NCBI RefSeq assembly: GCF_022968795.1
Contig: NZ_JALJRB010000018.1
Coordinates: forward strand, 1 to 64,000
Length of the DNA: 64,000 nucleotides
Source of the DNA: Desulfatitalea alkaliphila
GTDB taxonomy: Bacteria; Desulfobacterota; Desulfobacteria; Desulfobacterales; Desulfosarcinaceae
Direction of reading: 5' to 3'
How positions within the stretch are numbered: position 1 is the first letter of the stretch; every line of letters begins with the position of its first letter. Below the pieces are notes generated by a model. It was not told the DNA's origin. It made no database searches and was given only the letters and a program-made list of their open reading frames with translations. The position numbers were made by a program, and so were the translations under genes. This document shows positions 1 to 8,657 of the stretch, piece by piece.

Positions 1-57
1 TTCAACGCACCCTACGCACCCTACGCATCCTACGCAGCCTACGCAGCCTACGGGGCA
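1..57. repeat. Short tandem repeat, about 9-bp unit
   Basis: Five to six imperfect copies of a CCTACGCAS-like 9-mer run from the window edge to about base 57. The array may continue to the left of the window. The rest of 58-365 holds the leader of the BCCT gene and no other recognisable gene. Confidence 0.7.
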
Positions 58-365
58 TCCGTAACATTCGTACTTGTTCGCCATTCGACCAATATAACAG
101 CCATCGGAATGCGAATCATTGCGATAAATGAATGCTTCTGGGGGTTGAGAAGCGCAAGCTCCAACGTAAAGGCGAGCCGCCTTCAGCTTGAGTTGCCGGT
201 CCGTTGCCATCCGCCGCAACCATCCGCCGGTTGACAATCGCGCCGTTTCGGAGCAGCATTGTGGTAGCGGCCGACATCGGGGACCCGCCCCTGCAAAACG
301 CCCCTATTCGCGATCGGAACGAAGGCATTCCATCACCCTTTGCTTATAGAGAAAGGAAACCTCCC

Positions 366-2177
366 ATGGCGAAAAAGCAGAAGAAGGCCAAGAAGCGCAA
401 GGAGTTGACCTACGAGCGCAAAGCCATCCAAATGGCGCGCGAACACTACGAAAAGCAGAAACAGAAGGCCATCCACGAGCGCCGCACCTTTCGCGGTTTG
501 CAGATCGTGCCCACGGCGAGCTTTTATGACGAATCCGGCGGGCACAAGCCGGGTGAAAACAACTGGACCGGTTACGGCTTCGATCTGCATCCCCAGGTCG
601 CGCTTGTGGCGGGCGGATTGGTGCTGCTCTTCATCGTGCTTACCCTCGTGTTTCGGGAACAGTCGGCCGCCTTTTTCCAGGGGGTGGTGGATGGCATCGG
701 CAACTCCCTGGGATGGTTGTATATCCTCGCGGCCAATTTTTTTGTGATCGTCATGGTGTTGATCGCCGCCAGCAGTTACGGCAACATCCGTATCGGCGGA
801 CCGGACGCCCTGCCGGAGTTCAGCACCTTCAGTTGGTACGCCATGCTCATGAGCGCCGGCATGGGGATCGGCCTGATGTTTTGGAGCGTCGGCGAGCCGA
901 TCTTTCATTTCCTGACCCCCTCGCCCATGTTCGATGTGCCGGCGCAATCCGCCCAGGCGGCGCAGGTGGCCCTGGGGCTCACCTACTACCACTGGGGGAT
1001 CCATCCATGGGGCATTTACGCCCTGGTGGGTATCTCCCTCGCCTTTTTCGCCTACAATCGCGGCTTGCCGTTGACCATCCGGTCCATTTTCTACCCGCTA
1101 CTAGGCGAAAAAATTTACGGCTTCTGGGGCAATCTGATCGATGTGCTGTCGGTGCTGGCCACCCTTTTCGGATTGGCCACCTCCCTGGGGTTGGGGGTGA
1201 AACAGGTGTCGTCGGGTTTGCATTACTTGTTCGGATTCCCTGCCACAACGACCTTCGCCGTGGTCCTGATCGGCGTGATCACCCTCTTTGCCGTCCTGTC
1301 CATCGCCTCCGGTCTGGACAAGGGCGTCAAAAACCTGAGCCTGGCCAACATGTACACCGCCGGCGCCTTCATGGTGTTCCTGTTGCTGGTGGGTCCGACG
1401 GTCTATATACTGAAGGCCTTCACGCAAAACCTGGGGTTTTACATTCAGAATCTTCCCCAATTGAGCTTCTGGGTGGAAACCTTCTACGGCGCCGAGGGCA
1501 GCAACTGGCAGAACCCCTGGACCATCTTCTATTGGGGCTGGTGGATCTCCTGGTCGCCCTTCGTGGGCATGTTCATCGCGCGGATCTCCAAGGGCCGCAC
1601 GGTGCGCGAATTCATCCTGGGGGTCATGGTCTTCCCGACGCTGCTCTCCTTTCTCTGGATGTCCTCTTTCGGCGGCTCGGCGCTCTGGTTGCAGCTCACC
1701 GGCGCCGCCGACATTGCGGCGGCCGTGTCGGCCGATGTCTCCACCGCCCTTTTCGTTATGCTCGAAAGCTTTCCTTTCACCAAGATCACTTCCTTCATCG
1801 GTATTATGTTGGTGACCATCTTTTTCATCACCTCATCCGACTCCGGCTCCCTGGTGGTGGATCATCTCACCTCCGGCGGCAAACTCGATTCGCCGGTGCC
1901 CCAGCGCATCTTCTGGGGGGTGGTGGAAGGGTTGTGCGCCGCGGTGCTGCTGCTGGGCGGCGGCCTGGTGGCCCTGCAAAGCGCCGCCATCGCCACCGGA
2001 TTGCCCTTTACCATCGTGCTGCTGATCATGTGCTACAGCCTTTACCGCGGATTGCAGGAGGAGCACTACCACGCCACCATCATCGGCAAGATGCAGCCGG
2101 AGACCCACAAGATCGAGATACCGATCGCCAAGGAGGAGATGGCGGCGGCCAAGACACCCGCGCCGCCATCGGCCTGA
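366..2177 (+). CDS. BCCT-family (betaine/carnitine/choline) transporter
   Basis: A 603-residue polytopic inner-membrane protein of the betaine-choline-carnitine transporter family, which imports quaternary ammonium osmolytes or carbon sources by Na+ or H+ symport or by exchange. A lysine-rich cytoplasmic N-terminus of about 75 residues precedes roughly 12 hydrophobic segments. The family hallmark region with glycine-rich GMGIGLMFWSVGEP and a tryptophan-rich stretch (FYWGWWISWSPFVG) is present. The ATG at 366 is preferred over upstream in-frame starts because AGAAAGGAAA lies just ahead of it. The charged N-terminal extension is longer than in minimal BCCT carriers. The substrate cannot be read from the sequence; glycine betaine is the most common one in the family. 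Confidence 0.93.
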   Translation: MAKKQKKAKKRKELTYERKAIQMAREHYEKQKQKAIHERRTFRGLQIVPTASFYDESGGHKPGENNWTGYGFDLHPQVALVAGGLVLLFIVLTLVFREQSAAFFQGVVDGIGNSLGWLYILAANFFVIVMVLIAASSYGNIRIGGPDALPEFSTFSWYAMLMSAGMGIGLMFWSVGEPIFHFLTPSPMFDVPAQSAQAAQVALGLTYYHWGIHPWGIYALVGISLAFFAYNRGLPLTIRSIFYPLLGEKIYGFWGNLIDVLSVLATLFGLATSLGLGVKQVSSGLHYLFGFPATTTFAVVLIGVITLFAVLSIASGLDKGVKNLSLANMYTAGAFMVFLLLVGPTVYILKAFTQNLGFYIQNLPQLSFWVETFYGAEGSNWQNPWTIFYWGWWISWSPFVGMFIARISKGRTVREFILGVMVFPTLLSFLWMSSFGGSALWLQLTGAADIAAAVSADVSTALFVMLESFPFTKITSFIGIMLVTIFFITSSDSGSLVVDHLTSGGKLDSPVPQRIFWGVVEGLCAAVLLLGGGLVALQSAAIATGLPFTIVLLIMCYSLYRGLQEEHYHATIIGKMQPETHKIEIPIAKEEMAAAKTPAPPSA

Positions 2178-2264
2178 TTCGCACTGCAGGACGGCGTCCG
2201 GACGACAGCATAAATGTGTCGGACGCCGTCCACTACCCGTTGCGTTGCCGTGAAATGTCAAACC

Positions 2265-2984
2265 ATGCCCAATGACGTACCCTCCCAAAACGCAGCCACC
2301 CTGGTGCTGCTGCCCGGCCTGCACGGCACCGGCAACCTGTTCCGGCCGTTGACCGACCGCCTGCCGCGGGACATTCCCTATCAAATCGTCGCTTATCCAA
2401 CCGATCAGCGCCTGTCCATCGGCGGATTGGCGTGCCGCGTGGCCGATCGGCTGCCCCCCGGACCGGTGGTGGTGCTGGCGGAATCGTTTTCCGGACTGGT
2501 GGCCCTCGAACTGCTGGCGCAAAAGCGCCACACCATCCAGGGCGTCATCTTTTGCGCCGCCTTTGCCCGAACACCCCATCCCCTGCTCAGAGGCCCGGTC
2601 CGTCGGCTTACCCTTCCCGGCCGCTGGCTGCAACTCCTGCCCGGGCCATTGCTGCGGGCCTTTGCCCTCGGCCGGCACGCCGATCCACGGCTGACGATGT
2701 CGCTGCGCCGGGCGCTGGTAGAGGTGGCGCCGGCGGTGCTGGCCCAACGCTTGCGGCTGATCGCCGGGGCCGATTTTCGGATGGACGGGTCCTTTGCCGT
2801 TCCCTGCCATTACCTGCAGGCCGGCCGGGACCGGCTGGTCCGCCCCCGGTCCGCCCGGTGGTTCGCCCACCATTTCGTGCCGTTTCATCTCCATCGCCTG
2901 GACGGCCCCCACCTGTTGCTGCAGGCCCGTCCGCGCCGCTGCGCCCGGCTGATCGCTTCGATCTGCCGGGCATGGCAGTCCTGA
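2265..2984 (+). CDS. Alpha/beta hydrolase
   Basis: A 239-residue alpha/beta-hydrolase-fold protein. It opens with the oxyanion-hole type motif LLPGLHGTG, and a nucleophile elbow AESFSG holds the likely catalytic Ser. A late PCHYLQAGRDRLV segment carries a candidate Asp, and DGPHLLL supplies a candidate His, so the catalytic triad looks complete. It lies 39 bp upstream of the E1 alpha gene and may be co-transcribed with the dehydrogenase pair. No strong Shine-Dalgarno was seen; an in-frame ATG at 2214 would add 17 residues. The substrate is unknown; thioesters or esters are possible. Confidence 0.75.
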   Translation: MPNDVPSQNAATLVLLPGLHGTGNLFRPLTDRLPRDIPYQIVAYPTDQRLSIGGLACRVADRLPPGPVVVLAESFSGLVALELLAQKRHTIQGVIFCAAFARTPHPLLRGPVRRLTLPGRWLQLLPGPLLRAFALGRHADPRLTMSLRRALVEVAPAVLAQRLRLIAGADFRMDGSFAVPCHYLQAGRDRLVRPRSARWFAHHFVPFHLHRLDGPHLLLQARPRRCARLIASICRAWQS

Positions 2985-3023
2985 AGAACATCCAGCATGC
3001 AACACACCCCCAAAGGAGGTCCA

Positions 3024-3986
3024 ATGGAAATCCCCTTGGCGAAAAAAATGGAAATGCTTCGATTCCTGCTGCTCGCCCGGCGATTCGAGGAATCCCTCAC
3101 CGAGTTGTGCAAGATCGAAGGCAAAATCCCCGGCATGATGATCCTGTGCACGGGCCAGGAGGCGGTGGGCGCCGGAGTGTGCGCCGCCCTGCAGCCGACG
3201 GACGCGATCATCACCAACCACCGCAGCCACAGCCACCTGCTGGCCAAGGGCGCCGACCCGAATGCGCTGATGGCCGAAATCTTTTGCAAACGCACCGGCT
3301 GCAACAAGGGCAAGAGCGGCACCCTGCACCTTGCGGTGCCGGAGGTCAATGCCCCCTGCACCACCACCGTGGTGGGCGGCGGACCGCCCATCGCTGTCGG
3401 CCGGGCGTTCGCCCAGCAATACCGCAAGGAGCAAAGCGTCACCGTCTGTTTCGTGGGCGACGGCGCCACCAACGAAGGCTCCTTTCACGAAGCGGTGAAC
3501 CTGGCCAGCGTATGGCATCTGCCGGTGATTTTCGTGTGCGAGAACAATATGTATGCCGGCGCCCAGCGGCATGAAGAACACACCAAGGCCGAGAACATCG
3601 CCGACCGGGCGGCGGGCTATGCCATCCCGGGCGTGGTGGTCGACGGCAACGATACCCTGGCGGTCTACCGCTCGGCCATGGAGGCCCGCGCGCGTGCCCT
3701 GGCCGGGGAGGGACCGACCCTCATCGAGTACAAGACCTATCGCTGGCGCGGCCATGGCGAAGCCGATCCCCAGATTTACCAGCCCAAGGAGGAGATCGCC
3801 GCCTGGCAGGCCCGCTGCCCCATTCCCAAGCTGCGCGGCGATATGCTGGCCGACGGCTCCATCAGCACCGAGGCGCTCAAGGCACTGGAGGCGCAGATCG
3901 ATGCCCTGGTGCAGGAGGCCATCCGCTTCGCCGAGGAGAGCCCCTATCCCGAGCCCCATGAGGCCCTGGAGGATGTATTCGCTTAG
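3024..3986 (+). CDS. ThDP-dependent dehydrogenase E1 component, alpha subunit (AcoA/PdhA type)
   Basis: A 320-residue alpha subunit of a heterotetrameric 2-oxoacid or acetoin dehydrogenase E1. The GQEAVGAG motif and the ThDP/Mg2+ binding motif GDGATNEGSFHEAVNLASVW are intact, and the length fits AcoA/PdhA. The ATG at 3024 follows a perfect AAAGGAGGT; an earlier in-frame ATG at 2997 would bury that ribosome site inside the gene. The beta subunit starts 25 bp downstream. No E2 or E3 gene lies within the window, so the partners must be encoded elsewhere. Acetoin, pyruvate and branched-chain 2-oxoacids are all possible substrates; the compact size slightly favours the acetoin type. Confidence 0.9.
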   Translation: MEIPLAKKMEMLRFLLLARRFEESLTELCKIEGKIPGMMILCTGQEAVGAGVCAALQPTDAIITNHRSHSHLLAKGADPNALMAEIFCKRTGCNKGKSGTLHLAVPEVNAPCTTTVVGGGPPIAVGRAFAQQYRKEQSVTVCFVGDGATNEGSFHEAVNLASVWHLPVIFVCENNMYAGAQRHEEHTKAENIADRAAGYAIPGVVVDGNDTLAVYRSAMEARARALAGEGPTLIEYKTYRWRGHGEADPQIYQPKEEIAAWQARCPIPKLRGDMLADGSISTEALKALEAQIDALVQEAIRFAEESPYPEPHEALEDVFA

Positions 3987-4011
3987 CCAAAACCATGAAA
4001 GGAACACCATC

Positions 4012-4989
4012 ATGCAACAATTGGGAATGGGACAAGCCGTCAACCAGGCGTTACGAGAAGAGATGACCCGGGATCCGGATGTGTTCGTCGCCGGTGAAGG
4101 GGTCGGCGTGGGCATTCACGACAACCCCATGTTTCCCACCGCGGGGCTGATCGACGCCTTCGGGCCTGAACGCATCCGTGACACCCCGGTGTCGGAAGCG
4201 GCCATCGCCGGCCTGGCCGTGGGCGCCTCCGAGGCGGGCCTCAAACCGGTGGTGGAGATCATGTTCAACCCCTTCTTCACCCTGGCCTCGGACATGATCG
4301 TCAACCATGCCGCCAAGCTGCGCTATTTGTCGGGCGGCAAATCGTCGTTTCCCCTGGTGGTGCGCATGAAAAGCGGCGCCGGAATCGGCGCCGGTTGCCA
4401 GCACTCCCACAACCTGGAGGCCTGGGCGGCCCACTGCCCCGGCCTGAAGGTGGTGATGCCCGGCACGCCGGCCGACGCCAAGGGCCTGCTCAAGTCGGCC
4501 ATCCGGGACCCCAACCCCGTCATCTTCATCGAAGACATGCTGCTTTACTTCGCGCCGGGACCGGTGCCCGATGAGGAATATCTGATACCCATCGGCCCGG
4601 CCGACATCAAGCGCCCGGGCAAGGACGTCACCGTGGTGACCTGGTCCAAGATGCTGGGCGTGGCCTTCAAGGCGGCCGAACAGTTGGCCCAAGAGGGCGT
4701 CGAAATGGAGATCGTGGACCTGCGCACCCTGGTGCCCTTGGACAAGGAGACCATCTTGAATTCGGTGCGCAAGACCGGCCGCCTGGTGGTGCTGCACGAA
4801 GCCACGCGCACCGGCGGTTTTGCCGGCGAGGTGGCGGCGGTGGTGATGGAAGGGGCCTTCGACAGCCTCAAGGCACCGCTGCGGCGGGTCACCGGCCCCG
4901 ATATCCCGGTACCGGCCAGCCCGCCCCTGGAGCGGTTCTACATCCCCGATGAGCAGCAACTGATCGCCGCCATCAAGGAGATTATGTAA
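4012..4989 (+). CDS. ThDP-dependent dehydrogenase E1 component, beta subunit (AcoB/PdhB type)
   Basis: A 325-residue beta subunit pairing with the E1 alpha gene just upstream. It has the transketolase pyrimidine-binding domain (EGVGVGIHDNPMFPT and RIRDTPVSEAAIAGLAVGAS) followed by a transketolase C-terminal domain ending near DIPVPASPPLE. GAAAGGA precedes the ATG at 4012; longer upstream readings overlap E1 alpha in another frame and are not credible. The enzyme decarboxylates a 2-oxoacid (or cleaves acetoin) and passes the acyl group to a lipoyl E2. After the stop at 4989 the convergent VOC lipoprotein gene ends at 5067. Confidence 0.9.
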   Translation: MQQLGMGQAVNQALREEMTRDPDVFVAGEGVGVGIHDNPMFPTAGLIDAFGPERIRDTPVSEAAIAGLAVGASEAGLKPVVEIMFNPFFTLASDMIVNHAAKLRYLSGGKSSFPLVVRMKSGAGIGAGCQHSHNLEAWAAHCPGLKVVMPGTPADAKGLLKSAIRDPNPVIFIEDMLLYFAPGPVPDEEYLIPIGPADIKRPGKDVTVVTWSKMLGVAFKAAEQLAQEGVEMEIVDLRTLVPLDKETILNSVRKTGRLVVLHEATRTGGFAGEVAAVVMEGAFDSLKAPLRRVTGPDIPVPASPPLERFYIPDEQQLIAAIKEIM

Positions 4990-5066
4990 ATCGTTGCAGG
5001 CGGCGCGGATTGCATGCCGGGTCCGCGGGGCAATTGGCCCGACACCATCTTCCGGCCGTTTGCCGC

Positions 5067-6506
5067 CTATTGCACGGTTGCGACAAGTCCCGTCTCATAG
5101 CCCAGGGGATCTTTGGCGATGCCCGGCAGGCCGGCGGTCGGCTCCTGAACGACGAGGAGCCCCGCGTCGCGGATCGCTTGCGTTACGGCCGCAGGGTCGG
5201 CAACGGTGAAGGTGATCCGGGCCGGTACGTTGTCATACGGGCGTGGATTGAAGTAGTCCATCAGCACCACGTCCATGCCGTGGCTCAAATCATAAGAAGG
5301 GCTGAGACGCGACTGCAGGATGGCCTCGTTCATGAAGTAGGGAACATGCAGGTAGTATTTCAGCCGCATGCCGATCACCCGGGTGTAGAAATCGTCGCTG
5401 GTCGCGATGTCGGGCACGCCGATGCCGATGGCGGTCAAATAGGTTCCGGGAACGGCAAATTCTATCAGTTCGATCAGGTAGCCGTCCGGGTCGAGGGCCA
5501 TGCCGATGCGCCCCAATCCCGGTTGATCGGCCGGCGCTGAAAAACCGGTGCCGCCGTTGGCCACGATGGCGGCGTACACCGCATCGACATCGGCAACGGC
5601 GAAGACCAGCTTGACCGGGCGGTTGGTGCAATCGATGGTGTCGTCATCGTACTTCATCAGTACCAGCCGGTTCGGCGTGGATGTGGCGGAGACGGGCCGA
5701 TTGTCTTCATACACCGTCTCGCTTCTGTCCGAGGAAACCCTGTCGTCGCGATGGTGCAGGCCCATCACCGTATCATAAAATGCCTTGGATGCATCCAGGT
5801 CGGTCACGCCGATGCCCACCTCTTTGACATAGGGGGCAAAGGGATGGGGCGCCAATGCCGTGAGGGTGGCATCCAGATGTCTGCGGGCGCCGGTGGCCGT
5901 TCGCAGGGCAAGGGTGCGCGGTGTGTGGGCGGAGAAGACGGCGGCATCGTCCAGGATGCCGATGATGCGATCCAGGAAGGTTGCAAAGGGGCCCGAATTC
6001 AGGAAAACGGATGTTTCGTCCTGAAAAAGGGTGCCGTCGTTGGCGCCGTCGGCCGCGTCCCAGGCGAGCAGGGGCCGCATGGCCTCGATGATCGCGATCC
6101 CATCGGCCGGATCGCCGTCCACATCGAGCAGTTGGAGAAATCGGGCGATGTTGACCGCTGTCATGTTGGCGGAGCTCCAGGGCCCCGTTCCGATGTCGAT
6201 GGGCGTCAGCACCGGTCCGCCTTCGGCCGATCCCAGCACGATTTCGCCCGCGGCAAAGGTCACGATCTCTCCTTCACGGTATTCAAACCCGCCGTCGCTG
6301 TCGGTCAAACCGTTCAGGGTGGGGGTCGCATACTCCAGTCCGGCCACCGGGCCGTCCACAAAGACGCCCGATAGAACGGGCGGATCGGAGGGTTCGTCTT
6401 TCGTGCCGGCACCGCACCCTGCCAACGCCGTTCCCATGATCAGCACCACCAGCGCCGCCATACAGCACCCAAGTCCCTGACACCCGATTTTCAGAAGCCT
6501 TCGCAT
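5067..6506 (-). CDS. Lipoprotein with two VOC (glyoxalase-fold) domains
   Basis: A 479-residue predicted lipoprotein. A signal peptide ends in the lipobox LAGC (Cys about 30). An N-terminal region of about 170 residues (GVFVDGPVAGLEY, repeated Asp/Gly-rich stretch, PLLAWDAADG) is of a kind found in other bacterial surface lipoproteins. Two vicinal-oxygen-chelate modules follow, one starting near VKEVGIGVTDLDASKAFYDTVMGL and one near AIGIGVPDIATSDDFYTRVIGM. AGGAGGAGGAA sits directly before the ATG at 6506, which decides the start against a longer reading from 6533. VOC proteins are usually cytosolic, so surface export is unusual. Substrate unknown; metal ligands were not verified. Confidence 0.85.
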   Translation of the reverse strand: MRRLLKIGCQGLGCCMAALVVLIMGTALAGCGAGTKDEPSDPPVLSGVFVDGPVAGLEYATPTLNGLTDSDGGFEYREGEIVTFAAGEIVLGSAEGGPVLTPIDIGTGPWSSANMTAVNIARFLQLLDVDGDPADGIAIIEAMRPLLAWDAADGANDGTLFQDETSVFLNSGPFATFLDRIIGILDDAAVFSAHTPRTLALRTATGARRHLDATLTALAPHPFAPYVKEVGIGVTDLDASKAFYDTVMGLHHRDDRVSSDRSETVYEDNRPVSATSTPNRLVLMKYDDDTIDCTNRPVKLVFAVADVDAVYAAIVANGGTGFSAPADQPGLGRIGMALDPDGYLIELIEFAVPGTYLTAIGIGVPDIATSDDFYTRVIGMRLKYYLHVPYFMNEAILQSRLSPSYDLSHGMDVVLMDYFNPRPYDNVPARITFTVADPAAVTQAIRDAGLLVVQEPTAGLPGIAKDPLGYETGLVATVQ

Positions 6507-6722
6507 TTCCTCCTCCTGTGTGTGCATCACCATGATTCAATCCCTATCCGGACGCCTGAAACGAGCGCATGTTTCAAGGCGCCTCGGGTTCTGAGCCCCC
6601 GACGAAAATGAATCCCATATTTCAAGTTGCGTGCCTGCGGCGCGATGCATCGGACGATGGTTCAACTTATTGGCGATACATGCTATTCATTGCTTCTGAT
6701 AAGGGGGGAGAAAGATGGGACG

Positions 6723-6772
6723 GTGTGCATGGCGCACATCCGCCCCCGAGAAATGTGTGCCATGGCACACAT
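6723..6772. promoter_or_regulatory. Paired palindromic operator-like sites
   Basis: A perfect 20-bp palindrome, ATGTGTGCCATGGCACACAT, occupies 6753-6772. A related imperfect dyad, GTGTGCATGGCGCACA, lies at about 6724-6739. Both sit just before the ribosome site (about 6778-6788) of the CoA-transferase gene. The spacing of their centres, about 31 bp, is close to three helical turns. This layout suits a dimeric repressor or activator; the regulator is unknown. Confidence 0.55.
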
Positions 6773-6794
6773 GAACCAAGGAGAAAGGCTCATC

Positions 6795-8573
6795 ATGCCA
6801 AACCGGTTGGACGATCTGCTGAACAACACCTTTGCATTGCCGGAAAACGAAGGCGAAGACAAGGTGATGGACCTGGGCACGGCCGTGGCGCGCCATGTGC
6901 GGCCCGGCGCCGCGATCCACATCGCCGCCACCCACTGCTGCTCCCACGCCGCCATCCTGGAGATCGCCCGGCGTTTCCGGGGCACGCGGCCCGACTTCAC
7001 CCTGATCATGCGCGGCATCCGCGACACGGTCATCATCCTGCTGCACATGGGTTTGCTCAAGAAGGTGATCACCAGCTTCTCGGGCAATGTCTACCCCTGG
7101 TACGGCCCCAATCCGGTCTGCCAGAAGGCCTACGCCGCGAAAACGGTGGAACTGGAGGAGTGGACCATTCTCACCTTTCCCCTGCGGCTGATGGCCGGCG
7201 CCTTGGGGGTGCCGGCCATGCCCACCGCCTCCCTGCTGGGCAGCAGCCTGGCCGGCGCCAACGCGGACACCTTCCGCCAACTCGACGATCCCTTCGGCGG
7301 CGAAAAGCCCCTGGGGCTGGTCAAGGCCCTCAACCCGGACATCTCCATCGTCCACGGCGCCGTCGCCGACCGCGAAGGCAACACCATTCTCACCGCCCCG
7401 TACAGCGAAAGCCTCTGGGGAGCCAAGGCGAGCACCGGCGGCGTGCTGGTGACCGTGGAGAAGCTGGTGAGCAGCGACGATATCCGCCGCCACGCCCATC
7501 TGGTCAAGCTGCCGGCCTACATGGTCAAGTCGGTCTCGGTGGCCCCTTTGGGCGCCCACCCCGGCGGCGTGTGGGGCCAGGGATTGGAGGGGTTTGAACC
7601 TTATGCCGAGGATTACGCCTTCATGACCGAATTCAATCGGGCCTGCAAGGACCCCGCGGCCCTGGACACCTGGATCGACCAGTGGGTGGGGGATTGTCCC
7701 GATTTCGCGGCCTACACCACCCGTCTCGGCGCCGACCGTGTGCTGCAACTCAAAGGCGCCGCCCACAAGGACGCCTGGCGTCACCAACTGGCCCAGGTGC
7801 AAGACCGCATCCCGGAAGACCCCGATTCCAACGCCACCGAACGGATGGTGGTCACCGCCGCCCGTCTGATCCAGGAGCGGGTGCGCGAGGCCGGCCACCG
7901 CACCCTGCTCGCCGGCGCCGGCACCGCCAACCTGGCCGCCTGGCTGGCCAAGTATCAGTTGCAGGCAGAGGGGCTGCTTGTCGAATTGATGGTGGAGCTG
8001 GGCTACTTCGGCAATTCGCCCCGGCCGGGCGAACCTTTTCTGCTCAACTTCGGCAACTTCGGCACCTGCAAGATGCTCACCGAAACCCTCGACACCCTGG
8101 GGGTGTTCACCTGCGGCGCCACCAACCGCTGCCTGGGGGTGCTGGGCGCGGCCCAGGTCGACCGCTTCGGCAACATCAATTCCAACTGGGCCGCCGAGGA
8201 TCTCTACATCACCGGTTCCGGCGGCGCCAACGACGTGGCCACCGGGGCCTGCGAATCCATGGTGATCGTGCAGCAGTCCCGCCGACGGTTCCTGGAAAAG
8301 GTGCCCTTCGTCACCGCCCCCGGCGATCGCGTACGCACCCTGGTCTCCAGCCTGGGGGTTTTCGAGAAGTCGGGCAATGACGACACCTTCACCCTGACCC
8401 ACGTCATGACCGACAGCGACGCGCCGGGGATCCACGACGCAGTGGAACGGGTGCGCGCCGCCTGCGGCTGGTCGCTAAAGGTGAGCGACCAACTACGGAC
8501 CGTTGCGCCCCCTGCTGCGGAGGAACTGCGTTTGCTGCGGATTTTCGATCCCCGGCGGTACTACTTGAAATAA
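6795..8573 (+). CDS. Fused acyl-CoA:carboxylate CoA-transferase (alpha and beta halves in one chain)
   Basis: A 592-residue protein resembling glutaconate-type CoA-transferases, but with both subunits joined. Residues 1 to about 300 resemble the alpha subunit (AAVARHVRPGAAIHIAATHCCSHAA-type start, then GVPAMPTASLLGSS and GAVADREGNT). Residues of about 340-592 resemble the beta subunit, with GAGTANLAAWLAKY and MVELGYFG, whose Glu is the candidate catalytic residue. AAGGAGAAAGG precedes the ATG at 6795; the longer frame from 6627 runs through the palindromes and is not credible. It would exchange CoA between an acyl-CoA and a free acid in carboxylic-acid catabolism. The exact substrate cannot be inferred. 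Confidence 0.82.
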   Translation: MPNRLDDLLNNTFALPENEGEDKVMDLGTAVARHVRPGAAIHIAATHCCSHAAILEIARRFRGTRPDFTLIMRGIRDTVIILLHMGLLKKVITSFSGNVYPWYGPNPVCQKAYAAKTVELEEWTILTFPLRLMAGALGVPAMPTASLLGSSLAGANADTFRQLDDPFGGEKPLGLVKALNPDISIVHGAVADREGNTILTAPYSESLWGAKASTGGVLVTVEKLVSSDDIRRHAHLVKLPAYMVKSVSVAPLGAHPGGVWGQGLEGFEPYAEDYAFMTEFNRACKDPAALDTWIDQWVGDCPDFAAYTTRLGADRVLQLKGAAHKDAWRHQLAQVQDRIPEDPDSNATERMVVTAARLIQERVREAGHRTLLAGAGTANLAAWLAKYQLQAEGLLVELMVELGYFGNSPRPGEPFLLNFGNFGTCKMLTETLDTLGVFTCGATNRCLGVLGAAQVDRFGNINSNWAAEDLYITGSGGANDVATGACESMVIVQQSRRRFLEKVPFVTAPGDRVRTLVSSLGVFEKSGNDDTFTLTHVMTDSDAPGIHDAVERVRAACGWSLKVSDQLRTVAPPAAEELRLLRIFDPRRYYLK

Positions 8574-8600
8574 GGCCGATCACCTGCGGTGTTCAGATAT

Positions 8601-8635
8601 AAGAAAGCGCCCGTTACAAGCGGTCGCTTTCTTTT
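8601..8635. terminator. Bidirectional rho-independent terminator
   Basis: Stem AAGAAAGCG / CGCTTTCTT (8601-8609 with 8625-8633) with an inner CCG/CGG pairing, flanked by T-rich sequence on the plus side and A-rich sequence on the other. It lies between the convergent CoA-transferase gene and the Fe-S/flavin operon and can serve both. Confidence 0.75.
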
Positions 8636-8657
8636 GAGAGAGGTGGATCCGCCAATG

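Noticed and set aside
1-57. Tandem repeat as a possible CRISPR or integration array
   Set aside because: Units are only about 9 bp, contiguous and without spacers; no cas gene lies in the window.
1833-4115. Long open frame antisense to the hydrolase and E1 alpha genes
   Set aside because: It is a high-GC shadow frame opposite well-supported genes, with low-complexity Gly/Arg/His composition and no ribosome site.
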